Positions 1 to 6,224 are shown, counted from the stretch's first letter. The stretch is 14,961 nt of DNA from Baffinella frigidus (GCA_026770585.1 MU646335.1:840685-855645); one strand, 5' to 3'. Notes: generated by a model not told the origin, from the sequence alone. Numbers and translations are program-made.

Positions 1-5
1 CAACC

Positions 6-71
<66 letters not shown>

Positions 72-75
72 GACC

Positions 76-107
<32 letters not shown>

Positions 108-145
108 ACCTTCAACCCTCAACCCTCAACCCTCAACCCTCGACC

Positions 146-177
<32 letters not shown>

Positions 178-205
178 ACCTTCAACCCTCAACCCTCAAC
201 TCCAA
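1..205. repeat. CAACCCT heptad array with 70-bp higher-order unit
   Basis: About 29 tandem copies of the heptad CAACCCT, a one-base variant of the CCCTAAA telomere heptad. Variant heptads mark a higher-order unit: CGACCCT starts at 71 and again at 141, and CAACCTT ends in tt at 111-112 and again at 181-182. Both pairs are exactly 70 bp (10 heptads) apart, so a block of ten heptads was duplicated as a unit. This is seen directly. Confidence 0.95.
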
Positions 206-500
206 ACCCTAAACCCCAAACCCTAAACTTTAAAACCTACACCCTAAATCCTAATCCCTAAACCCTAAAACTTTAACCTCAAATCCCAAACCCCAATCCC
301 CAAACCCTACACTTTAAACCCCAAACCCTCAACCCTAAACCCCGGACCCTAGACTTCAAACCCTAGACCCCAAATCTTCAAACCCTAAACCCTCAACCCT
401 CAACCCTAAAACATAAACCACAAATCCCAAACCCTGAACCCTGAACCCTAGACCCTAAACCCTAGACCCCAAACCCTAACCCCCACTCCCTGAACCCCAC
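206..500. repeat. Degenerate CCCTAAA telomere-like repeats
   Basis: Irregular heptads and octads (ccctaaa, ccctaga, ccccaaa, ccctgaa, actttaa) run in the same orientation as the first 205 bases and fade into unique sequence near 500. The C-rich strand is the plus strand, so a telomere of which this is a remnant would lie to the left. The degeneracy suggests subtelomeric rather than terminal repeats. Confidence 0.9.
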
Positions 501-876
501 ACATTCATGCGAAGGCACCGTGTTATTTTGCCAGACGACAATACGATACCTCGGGCGACGTTTCGCCCTCGGACTCCTATTTCATCCTTGCCGGTAAACC
601 TTGCCCCTAAACCCCAATCTCAAACTCGAAACCTGGAACCCACCAAATAACGCGAGATTTAGTTAACCCTCTGGTACAAAGTAAGAAAGCGCATGCTCCA
701 AATCCGGTATGGGTTCTGAAGTTCGTGGTTGTTGTAACTCAGATATCCCTGCACTGTCCCCCCTGTACTGTTTCCCCAGAGGACCACCGCTTTGATCTCG
801 ATCCTTTAGGTCCTTCAGGTTTTAATTTCGCCCATCATATGCCAACGACACGCCGTTCCGTAGAAGGGATCTGCAG
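501..876. other. Unique sequence without a recognised gene
   Basis: There is no coding frame with convincing composition here. A short GC hairpin (gggcga, loop cgtt, tcgccc) lies at 553-568. A few telomere-like words (cccctaaaccccaatc) recur near 604-620. The stretch ends at the ctgcag acceptor of the exon that follows. Confidence 0.6.
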
Positions 877-1051
877 GGAAAGCATTTTTGCTTTCGGGGG
901 AGCACGAGACCTCCGGAACCATTGCCTCAAGGACAGTGTCCACTGCCTCCCGGGACGCCCTCGAGGCTTTGGTTCAGGAGGTCCATGATCTTCCCTCTCG
1001 AAGGGAGCACGCGACCGCATGGCTTGCGGCAACCCTTCTCCAACCCTTCAG
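877..1051 (+). CDS. Probable internal exon of an unknown protein
   Basis: A 175-bp open frame lies between an acceptor-like ctgcag (871-876) and a strong donor, TTCAG/GTAAGA, at 1052. Entering in phase 1 (GG AAA GCA TTT...), it encodes about 57 residues with no stop, including the stretches HETSGTIASRTVSTASRDAL and EALVQEVHDLPSRREHATAW and ending LAATLLQPF. The frame has no usable ATG at its start, so an ATG-based ORF caller misses it. It leaves in phase 2. A possible 24-base microexon (1126-1149, after ccctcag) would continue in frame as S-LFYKVPG-R before another GGTAAGG, but that is speculative. I do not recognise the family. The residues are mixed, look helical and lack low complexity. 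It may be an intact internal exon or an orphan gene fragment; no further exons could be tied to it. Confidence 0.45.
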
Positions 1052-1143
1052 GTAAGAGCACGCTTCTGTTGATCGAAAAGTGCCCCGGCGGTGGCAGGGC
1101 GGTGGCGAGCCCAGCACACCCTCAGCCTGTTCTACAAAGTGCC

Positions 1144-1197
1144 GGGGAGGGTAAGGGTGAGGGTGAAGGTGAGGGTGAGGGTGAGGGTGAGGGGAAG
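1144..1197 (+). repeat. GGTGAG hexamer repeat, potential G-quadruplex
   Basis: About eight imperfect tandem copies of GGGTGA/GGTGAG give repeated GGG runs at 6-bp spacing on the plus strand, a pattern compatible with G-quadruplex formation. Each unit also resembles a splice-donor core (GGTGAG). Confidence 0.85.
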
Positions 1198-1405
1198 TGG
1201 GAGGCCTTGACACTCTGCGCCACGTCATGGGAGAGGCGCAGGGTAGCGCTGTCTACATGGAAACTGGGCCGCTCTGCCACGTTGCGCGGGGCAGCGGATC
1301 CTCGGACTCTCCTCCAAAAGCGAGTCTCTCAGTGCCTGACCGACCAATCCTCCTGAAAGGATACATGTATCTACCGAGGAATGAAGCGCCTCACAGACGG
1401 CTCTG

Positions 1406-1442
1406 CAGGGGCACCTCGCTCATCAGGACCCCCCCCCCCCCC
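1406..1442 (+). mobile_element. Solo left end of CAGGGG MITE (family A), decayed
   Basis: CAGGGGCACCTCGCTCATCA at 1406 is a two-mismatch copy of the family A terminus and runs into a long C homopolymer (1429-1442), as in the copy at 3068. No matching right end is seen nearby, so this is a truncated element. Confidence 0.6.
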
Positions 1443-1475
1443 TCTGGGACCACTGCAGGGCTATGCTATGATAGG

Positions 1476-1498
1476 CCTACATGTACTGTACATGTAGG
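1476..1498. repeat. Perfect short palindrome
   Basis: cctacatgtac and gtacatgtagg form 11-bp arms around a single t. It lies seven bases left of the first complete family A MITE and may be the relic of another inverted-repeat insertion. Confidence 0.85.
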
Positions 1499-1504
1499 GT
1501 CCTA

Positions 1505-1621
1505 CAGGGGTACCTCGCTCATAAGAAACCGCCTCCTCATAGGACTCTACGGTAGGCCTATGCCTAGGGCCCTACGGTGGTCCTATGGGGGGGCCTGATT
1601 CTTATGAGCGAGGTACCCCTG
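1505..1621 (+). mobile_element. Family A MITE, copy 1 (TA target duplication)
   Basis: This 117-bp element has near-perfect terminal inverted repeats of about 23 bp that start CAGGGGTACCTCGCTCATAA. It is flanked by TA on both sides (1503-1504 and 1622-1623). The interior is rich in CCTA/TAGG palindromic words. TA duplications with short inverted ends are typical of Tc1/mariner-derived Stowaway-type MITEs. There is no coding capacity. Confidence 0.9.
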
Positions 1622-1693
1622 TAGGGTGTGGGACTCGAGTTAACCATGTAGTCGCCATGGCAGATGGCACGCATCACATAACAGGCACCACGA

Positions 1694-1887
1694 CATGACA
1701 GGCAGCAAGACACTGACACCCTCCACCCACCATTCCAATCTGTGCACATGGCAGACAGAAGAGACTCGAAATTCCCACCCACAATTGAAATCTGTGCACA
1801 TGGCAGGAAGCAGAGACTGGAAATTCCCATCCACCATTCCAATCTTTGCACATGGCAGGCAGCAAGAGACTGGAAACTTCCTTCAGG
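1694..1887 (+). repeat. 52-53-bp tandem repeat, about 3.7 copies
   Basis: Units begin at 1694, 1747, 1799 and 1851, each starting catg(g/a)caggcag. The body contains gactggaaattcccatccac and then cattccaatctgtgca. The fourth unit is cut short at the dispersed repeat that starts at 1892. A detached half unit (ccaccattccaatctgta) reappears near 1950. The apparent ORFs across it are translations of the repeat. Confidence 0.9.
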
Positions 1888-1891
1888 TTCG

Positions 1892-1943
1892 TTAGGTTCT
1901 TCGAGCTCCCAACATAGGCGGACGCTGGAACTGGCTCTGCAGA
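1892..1943 (-). repeat. Dispersed repeat D, copy 1 (inverted)
   Basis: This 52-bp segment is the reverse complement of 13707-13758 with two mismatches. A weaker third copy lies at 3018-3060 in the orientation of the 13.7-kb copy. It interrupts the 52-bp tandem array. Such conservation over 11.8 kb suggests a young mobile or duplicated sequence. Confidence 0.9.
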
Positions 1944-1979
1944 AAAGCCATCCACCATTCCAATCTGTACTGTACACAG

Positions 1980-2180
1980 CTTCACCTCCACCACATGTGA
2001 GCCTCGGTCGGACAGGTGATGAGCCTCAATGGTTGACTAATGAAGGTAAGTTCTCTCTCGCTTGTGTGTGGGCCTTGGCCGGAGCGGCCTCTCTCCTCCT
2101 AAGCGGGGTCTCATCTGGTAGCGAAGGTTGTTCCGGGGCTCTCTCACCACAGCCTCGCCTCGAGGCCTGCTTCACATTTG
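1980..2180 (+). CDS. Candidate exon-intron-exon, unknown product
   Basis: A consensus donor AATGAAG/GTAAGT lies at 2046, and a pyrimidine-rich acceptor (ggctctctcaccacag) ends at 2152, defining a 107-bp candidate intron. Before it, from an acceptor-like tgtacacag at 1979, the frame reads SPPPHVSLGRTGDEPQWLTN and ends in phase 1. After it the frame continues ASPRGLLHI and stops. The product is unrecognised and the codons are less GC3-biased than in the better genes here. A minus-strand open frame over 2026-2235 competes for the same DNA. This may be a fossil exon pair. Confidence 0.25.
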
Positions 2181-2214
2181 ACAGACCAGCTTCGACCTTT
2201 TGAGACGAACTAGC

Positions 2215-2389
2215 TTTGCCTTGACTACGGTACACTGTACAGGGGTACCTCGCTCATAAGAAACCGCCTCCTCCTAGCTAGAACCCTACAGTAGGCCTGT
2301 GCCTGGGGCCCTATGGTAGTCCTATGGGGGGGGCAGTTTCTTATGAGCGAGGTACCCCTGCAGATTTGCCTTGACTACGGTACACTGTA
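2215..2389 (+). mobile_element. Family A MITE, copy 2, inside a 25-bp direct repeat
   Basis: A 121-bp family A element (2240-2360) has perfect 25-bp inverted ends (CAGGGGTACC... to ...GGTACCCCTG) and the same interior as copy 1 in the same orientation. It is flanked by a perfect 25-bp direct repeat beginning tttgccttgactacgg, at 2215-2239 and 2365-2389. The bases directly against the element are TA on the left and CA on the right. The long flanking repeat is unlike the 2-bp duplication at other copies. Confidence 0.9.
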
Positions 2390-2733
2390 GGGGGTCTCTG
2401 GCGCTCGGGCGGGCCCGAGAGGGGACGTGACTGTGTAAAGTCACTCCGCCCACTCCTACGTGAGACCTGTCCCCAGCAGGTCAGGTCGCCTTGGAGGGAC
2501 GTGCGCTACGCCCCCCCCACCGTTGCCGGGGGCGCGCGCCCCACCGTCGCCGAGAGAGACGAGAGCGCTGCGAGGTCCTCCCACGGTGTCCGCCCGTCTC
2601 GGAACCACGCACTCTGCGCACGGGGAGGCGATTTCAGAGAAGGAGGCCACTCCACACAGCGGGCTACCAAGGGATTTTCGGCCCAACTCGGGCCGACGTT
2701 CCGTTACGTTATCCGTAGGAACACCCCTATGCC
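2390..2733. other. GC-rich stretch, no supported gene
   Basis: Open frames on both strands are GC-driven and lack an ATG with coding-like composition. Visible structure: hairpin gtgact/agtcac (2426-2443), acctg/caggt (2462-2478), and a 33-bp segment at 2594-2626 (ccgtctcggaaccacgcac...) repeated with four mismatches at 2876-2908. Confidence 0.6.
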
Positions 2734-2793
2734 CCCTACGGGTTGCCTACCGTAGGGTCCTAGGTCATATCGCTTAGGGGTTATTCAGAATCC
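2734..2793 (+). repeat. Dispersed repeat E, copy 1
   Basis: This 60-bp segment matches the reverse complement of 6035-6094 at 55 of 60 positions with no gap. It contains the CCTACGGTAGG-type palindromic word common to family A interiors, so it may derive from a related element that lost its ends. Confidence 0.85.
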
Positions 2794-2814
2794 ATTGTAA
2801 GTCCACTGTGTGGA

Positions 2815-2978
2815 CAGGGGTACCTTGCAAACAAACTGGCCCAGACAGCCGCGCACGCCCCTAGGACCACCGTAGCCGTCTCGGAACCACTCACTCTGCA
2901 CACGAGGATTAGGGTGACGTTTTCAGATACAGGGCCCTTACGCCCTACGGTAGGGCCCTAGGACCTGCCTAGGGCTTC
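2815..2978 (+). mobile_element. Decayed family A-like left end and interior
   Basis: CAGGGGTACCTTGCAAACAA at 2815 is a degraded family A terminus. The second copy of the 33-bp direct repeat (2876-2908) follows, then ccctacggtagggccctagg (2944-2963). No right end is recognisable; a palindrome starts directly after. Confidence 0.45.
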
Positions 2979-3000
2979 GACGGGCGAATATTCGCCCGTC
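2979..3000. repeat. Perfect 22-bp palindrome
   Basis: gacgggcgaat/attcgcccgtc is a spacer-free perfect palindrome, GC-rich with a central AATATT. It could be a binding site or the fused ends of a deleted element. Nothing nearby shows which. Confidence 0.9.
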
Positions 3001-3017
3001 CGTCACTTGAGGAGGAT

Positions 3018-3060
3018 AAGTTCCAGTGTCCACCCATGGTGGGAGTAAAAAGAACCTAAC
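3018..3060 (+). repeat. Dispersed repeat D, copy 2 (diverged)
   Basis: The segment starting aagttccagtgtcca and ending aagaacctaac aligns with 13717-13758 with several mismatches, in the same orientation. It ends just before the family A element at 3068. Confidence 0.7.
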
Positions 3061-3067
3061 GCACCTA

Positions 3068-3187
3068 CAGGGGTACCTCACTCACAAGAGACCAGCCCCC
3101 CCCCCCTACGACCACCATAGGGCCATAGGCATAGTCCTACTGTAGGGTCCTAGGGGGGGGGGGGTTATTATGAGCGAGGTACCCCTG
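3068..3187 (-). mobile_element. Family A MITE, copy 3 (inverted)
   Basis: A 120-bp element with CAGGGGTACCTCACTCACAA at the left and the complementary end at the right. TA flanks both sides (3066-3067 and 3188-3189). Its interior, read on the minus strand, matches copy 1 (ccctacagtaggactatgcc), so it is inserted in the opposite orientation. Long C and G runs flank the interior. Confidence 0.9.
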
Positions 3188-3203
3188 TAAGGTGGCCAAG
3201 ACA

Positions 3204-3395
3204 CCACCAACCCTCACGGTTTGCACAAATGACCGATTTTCCCGGTACGTAATGCCCTTGCAGACCGTCGGATTCCGACGTCGGTTATTTTTAAAACTCC
3301 CAAAACTTGATCACTGCAGGGTGTTTGGCGTTTTAAAACTGCTTTTGCACAAAAGTCTAAATTCATCGATTTGTCCAAACCGTGAGGGCTGGTGG
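3204..3395 (+). mobile_element. Family B MITE, copy 1
   Basis: A 192-bp element with terminal inverted repeats CCACCAACCCTCACGGTTTG and, on the other strand from the right, CCACCAGCCCTCACGGTTTG. The subterminal region carries gtacgtaatgcccttgcag and a gtcggattccgac hairpin, both shared with the copy at 5338-5505. CA lies on both flanks and could be a 2-bp target duplication. It has no ORF of its own. Confidence 0.9.
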
Positions 3396-3465
3396 CAACA
3401 CTGCACACTTGCACGAACGAAACATCGCGATGATGGTCGGGTGGAGGGTTCAGGCCAAGCACGTA

Positions 3466-3654
3466 CAGTCCACCTACCCTAACACAGGCTACCGTAACGC
3501 ATACTTACCCTCCACACATAACTCCTTCGGCCGGCCCCCGATTTCCCCCTGCAAGGAAGTATGCCTGAAGGGTGGACACCATAACGCATACCCACCCTCC
3601 ACACATACTCAATCAGTCCGGCCCCGACGGGTATGTGTTAGGGTAGGTCCACTG
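3466..3654. mobile_element. Family C MITE with TA target duplication
   Basis: A 189-bp element with 21-bp inverted ends, CAGTCCACCTACCCTAACAC at the left and the complement of CAGTGGACCTACCCTAACAC at the right, flanked by TA at 3464-3465 and 3655-3656. Inside is a direct repeat (3495-3520 and 3582-3607, taacgcatac..accctccacacata, 24 of 26 identical). It lies 70 bp after the family B copy. Confidence 0.9.
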
Positions 3655-3689
3655 TACCTCGATACTCACCAAGTCAAACGCGCGTTTCC

Positions 3690-3807
3690 CACGCAAGACT
3701 GGAGGAGGGGGTATTCAAAAGTCAATTTTCACGGAAAAATGGTAATCAAAAGTCAATTTTAGTAAGAAAACGGCTCCAAGAGCGATCCAATGGCTCCAAG
3801 GGCGACC
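3690..3807 (+). repeat. Dispersed repeat F, copy 1
   Basis: From cacgcaagac through gggggtattcaaaagtc to two copies of ggctccaag.gcgac, this stretch is a diverged reverse complement of 11812-11937. Internal doublets (tcaaaagtcaatttt twice, ggctccaag twice) are shared by both copies, so the doublets predate the dispersal. Confidence 0.8.
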
Positions 3808-3876
3808 CTGGAATGCCCCACCCAAGGGCCTGGAGTGGGTGCAGGCAAGGCTCTGAGCCAGTCAACATGTCCAGGT

Positions 3877-4062
3877 GCCCACACGAGGCTATCCTTGCGA
3901 ACAGAATAAAAGGACATTTTTAAAATTTGTGGGGAACTGAACACCTTTCCGTACGGATGTCCGTACGGAAACGTGATCAAATGCTGACTTTTGGCGTGTT
4001 TCCTGGGCAATAATCCAATAATTAACTTATGGATCTGTTCGCATGGATAGCCTCGTGTGGGC
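3877..4062. mobile_element. Inverted-repeat element with central palindrome
   Basis: 28-bp arms (gcccacacgaggctatcc..., 3877-3904) pair with 4035-4062 with one mismatch. Near the centre is a perfect 12-bp-arm hairpin, tttccgtacgga-tg-tccgtacggaaa (3946-3971). The 186-bp size and nested symmetry match a foldback-type MITE. No clear target duplication was seen. Confidence 0.8.
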
Positions 4063-4648
4063 AGGGCAGCGCAGCGAACCGTCGGTTAACATTTGCAGGC
4101 GTACACGTAGGGAACCGCTGCCGAGCGAGGACGTCATTCAATTGTAAAGGGTTTTGAAAACTTTTACCTGAATCCTAAGGCAAATCGACTTTTAAAATAA
4201 AAAAGCTGGGACCGGATTTCCGGTCCTGGCTTTTAAACGAACCCCCGGGTGCCTCGATAGCGGAAAAGCTACCAGTCATGCCGCTGACTGTGCACACCTT
4301 TCATCTCGGGAGATAACGGAATCAGTTCCTTTTCAATATTTTCAATAGGAGGTTGAATAGGAGAAATTCGCTAGGGCATAGTGGATTCAACTAGGCCTCC
4401 TAATGGAATGAAACCGCTAATTAGGGAACTGAGTCAGTTATCGTTCGAGATGACCCTCCAGTCAACCACACCATGCCAGTGCGCCGTGCGCCGCATCACG
4501 AGATGGGGGAGGGGTCGAGCGGGGCGGCACGGACGAGACGCGCTTCCCTCTCAAGATCCAGGTACAACCGCTGCTCCACCACTCGAGGCTGCGCCCTTTC
4601 TTAAATCTTGGTTTTCCGCTCGCGTCCCGGATGTGTACGGGGCTAGTC
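4063..4648. other. Mostly featureless; one strong stem-loop
   Basis: At 4201-4234 aaaagctgggaccgga faces tccggtcctggctttt. As RNA this forms 16 pairs with two G-U wobbles and almost no loop. The following cttttaaa...acccccgggtgcc recurs near 4998-5024. A possible splice donor AAGATCCAG/GTACAA lies at 4559-4560. In the frame ending CAG the preceding about 100 bases are open and GC3-rich, but all three frames are open there, so no exon is called. Confidence 0.5.
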
Positions 4649-4796
4649 CACTGCTAGCCAGGATTTTTTGCTCAAGTCAACCCCCCCTTGAAACTGTCCA
4701 CTTTAGAATCCCGGACGCCATGGTGGCGTCCATTTTACTACACCTATCTCCCGTTTTTTCAAAGTTATCTAATACAAAATCGTCTGGCTAGCAGTG
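4649..4796. mobile_element. MITE-like element with CACTG ends
   Basis: Perfect 13-bp inverted ends, cactgctagccag (4649-4661) and ctggctagcagtg (4784-4796). Similarity continues inward with a 2-nt indel (gatttttt). A ggacgcca-tgg-tggcgtcc hairpin lies inside at 4713-4731. It is a 148-bp element with no obvious target duplication. Confidence 0.7.
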
Positions 4797-4805
4797 TAAT
4801 GGGTA

Positions 4806-4967
4806 CATGGCTCACTCAGAATTACGGGCACACACCGCCGTCGGGACAGGGGTACAGGGGTTGCTCGAAATTAAGGACACACACCGCCTGCGGGTCCTGC
4901 AGTAAGGCGGTTCCCAGGAGCACACCATCCTAGGGGCGGCGCGTGCCCTTACTTTCGAGTAACCCTG
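4806..4967. mobile_element. CAGGGG-ended MITE (family A2) plus a partial copy
   Basis: A 113-bp element (4855-4967) has ends CAGGGGTTGCTCGAAATTAA and, from the right, CAGGGTTACTCGAAAGTAAG. Similarity runs about 30 bp inward to the cac(a/g)c(a/g)ccgcc block. It shares the CAGGGG start with family A but not the rest. The left flank is TA, the right flank TG. A partial direct copy of the left end (ctcactcagaattacgggca) precedes it at about 4811-4842. Confidence 0.75.
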
Positions 4968-4975
4968 TGTATCTC

Positions 4976-5012
4976 GACTAAAAGAGTCTTTTAGTCGTCT
5001 TTTAAAAAGACG
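4976..5012. repeat. Two adjoining perfect hairpins
   Basis: gactaaaaga-g-tcttttagtc (4976-4996) adjoins cgtctttt-a-aaaagacg (4996-5012). They share a base and could form two back-to-back stems. A terminator-like or element-end role cannot be distinguished. Confidence 0.8.
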
Positions 5013-5033
5013 ACCCCCGGGCACCATGCCTAG

Positions 5034-5165
5034 GGTTTAGGAGGCCGGGGTTGGGTTTCGTGTTCCGTGTTCCGTGTTTCGTGTTTCGTGTTTCGGGTTC
5101 CAGGTTTCTCCGAGTTTCTCCGGTTTTCTCTTTTTTTTCCTCCGGGGTTCTCCGGGGGTCTCCGG
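5034..5165 (+). repeat. GTTTCGT heptad block and CTCCGGGG repeats
   Basis: After gggtttagg, about seven heptads follow (gtttcgt, gttccgt, gttccgt, gtttcgt, gtttcgt, gtttcgg, gttccag) at strict 7-bp spacing. They look like a diverged TTTAGGG-class array in the orientation opposite to the window ends. Then come repeats of tttctccg and ctccgggg at about 10-bp spacing. These lie directly downstream of the minus-strand reading frame that ends at 5168. Confidence 0.75.
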
Positions 5166-5167
5166 GG

Positions 5168-5335
5168 TTAGAGGGCAGAGCGGGCGCGCACCAGGTCCTC
5201 GCTCTGTCTCGCCGCCTGCCTCAGCGTCGCCACCTCCACGGCCGAGAGCGAGAGATCCGCCCCGGGCCCGCGCTGCGCAGCCCCTGACGCACACAGCTCC
5301 CCTGACCCCTCCTCCTCCCCGTCCACCTGCCCCAT
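5168..5335 (-). CDS. Short coding exon, coiled-coil-like C-terminus
   Basis: From an ATG at 5335 to TAA at 5168 this frame encodes 55 residues. It starts MGQVDGEEEGSGEL and ends with an amphipathic, heptad-compatible stretch, LSLSAVEVATLRQAARQSED then LVRARSAL. Codons are strongly GC3-biased and the minus-strand product looks far more protein-like than the plus-strand frames. The upstream side (higher coordinates) is cut by a family B MITE that ends two bases away at 5338, whose terminus carries an in-frame TGA. The piece may therefore be the 3' exon of a gene split by the insertion, entered for example at ggggcag/GTGGAC, rather than a complete gene. Family not recognised. Confidence 0.4.
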   Translation of the reverse strand: MGQVDGEEEGSGELCASGAAQRGPGADLSLSAVEVATLRQAARQSEDLVRARSAL

Positions 5336-5337
5336 CC

Positions 5338-5505
5338 CCAGCAGCCCTCACGGTTTGAGCAATCGGGAAATTACGTGCCAGTTTTAAAACTCTAAACGCC
5401 CTGATTTTGGAGTTTTGAAAATAACCGACGCCGGAATCCGGCGGCCTTCAAGGGCATTACGTACCGCCAAATTCGATCTTTTGCCCAAACCGTGAGGATT
5501 GGTGG
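5338..5505 (-). mobile_element. Family B MITE, copy 2 (inverted)
   Basis: A 168-bp element. Read on the minus strand it starts CCACCAATCCTCACGGTTTG and continues with the ggtacgtaatgcccttgaag and cggattccg blocks of copy 1. The left end on the plus strand is CCAGCAGCCCTCACGGTTTG. It abuts the minus-strand exon at 5335. Confidence 0.9.
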
Positions 5506-5508
5506 TCG

Positions 5509-5588
5509 TGTGTTCGGTGAGAACTTGGAAGTGTGTTCGGTGAGAACTTGTGTGTTCGGTGAGAACTCGTGTGTTCGGTGAGAACTTG
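5509..5588 (+). repeat. 19-bp tandem repeat, four units
   Basis: tgtgttcggtgagaacttg at 5509, 5532, 5551 and 5570. Units 2-4 are contiguous, and a 4-bp spacer (gaag) follows unit 1. Each unit contains a GGTGAG word. It starts four bases after the family B element. Confidence 0.95.
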
Positions 5589-5734
5589 GGCGGGGAGCAC
5601 CGCTCTGGAAAGCACGATATGCCGCCGAGGATAACGAAATGCGTGGACTCATCAGGGACCTTTCAGCAATGTTCGATATGGCGTACAAGGTTAAGTACGA
5701 TGCGAAGGGGAACATTCCTGGGCGACGCCCGTGA
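5582..5734 (+). CDS. Possible coding exon relic, unknown
   Basis: An ATG-less open frame starts in the last 19-bp repeat and stops at TGA 5732-5734. From about 5597 it reads APLWKARYAAEDNEMRGLIR, then DLSAMFDMAYKVKYDAKGNI, then PGRRP. Charged and hydrophobic residues alternate like a genuine helical protein, unlike the other two frames. An acceptor at ggcggggag/CACC (5598) and a donor at GACGCCC/GTGACT or ACTG/GTAGAG would frame it. The latter GT is the first base pair of the large inverted repeat at 5738, so the exon's 3' side appears cut or hijacked by that element. Family not recognised. Confidence 0.35.
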   Translation, partial: ELGRGAPLWKARYAAEDNEMRGLIRDLSAMFDMAYKVKYDAKGNIPGRRP

Positions 5735-5737
5735 CTG

Positions 5738-5950
5738 GTAGAGCGGGTCTCTCATTAGTTGACACGATTCGGACCTCGAAAACAAAATAAATGGTGAACA
5801 AAATGAGTCAACTTGTGTAGTAAATTTCATTGAAATGAGAATTCTTTTTTTCTCGCCATGAAATTTACTACACAAGTTGACTCATTTTGTTCACCATTTA
5901 TTTTGTTTTCGAGGTCCGAATCGTGTCAACTAATGAGAGACCCGCTCTAC
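5738..5950. repeat. Perfect 93-bp inverted repeat (long hairpin)
   Basis: Arms 5738-5830 and 5858-5950 are exact reverse complements over 93 bp, with a 27-nt loop. No mismatch was found on base-by-base comparison, so the structure is recent or maintained by conversion. A transcript would be near-perfect dsRNA. The arms are AT-rich (caaaataaatggtgaacaaa) compared with the surroundings. The outer end, with the preceding bases, reads tggtagagcgggtct, resembling a tRNA D-arm. No target duplication was identified. Confidence 0.97.
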
Positions 5951-6034
5951 AACTCGGAACAAACCCATTTAGGAAATAGTCCCTGTTCCAGACTCGAATG
6001 CCTTCCGCACTCACCCACACAGAAGAATCTCAAG

Positions 6035-6094
6035 GGATTTCGAACAACCCCTAAACGATAAGACCTAGGACCCTACGGTAGGCAACCCGTAGGG
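6035..6094 (-). repeat. Dispersed repeat E, copy 2 (inverted)
   Basis: This is the reverse complement of 2734-2793 at 55 of 60 positions. It is followed by gacgtaggggggcgaaagcg, which is not shared. Confidence 0.85.
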
Positions 6095-6224
6095 ACGTAG
6101 GGGGGCGAAAGCGAGATGGCGCTTTACCCAACCCGGAGGGCTCCTCCCTGTTCTAGGCAAAGCGCTAGTAACCCGCTCCGAGGCGGGAACTCCCTTCCAC
6201 TGCAGCCGGTTCCCCTCTTTACCT

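Noticed and set aside
2026-2235. 69-residue minus-strand frame
   Set aside because: It looks somewhat protein-like but starts at GTG inside a repeat flank and competes with a plus-strand intron bearing a consensus GTAAGT donor. It was left uncalled.
2460-2777. 105-residue plus-strand frame
   Set aside because: It starts at GTG, is Pro/Arg-rich from GC content, and reads into dispersed repeat E.
4381-4791. 136-residue plus-strand frame
   Set aside because: There is no ATG at its first codon (GTG). It crosses a MITE-like element at 4649-4796 and shows no domain or codon bias.
5738-5790. tRNA-like start (tggtagagcgggtctctcat)
   Set aside because: It resembles a D-arm and a CAT anticodon loop, but the anticodon stem does not pair and no T-arm or acceptor stem follows. 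It is not a tRNA gene.
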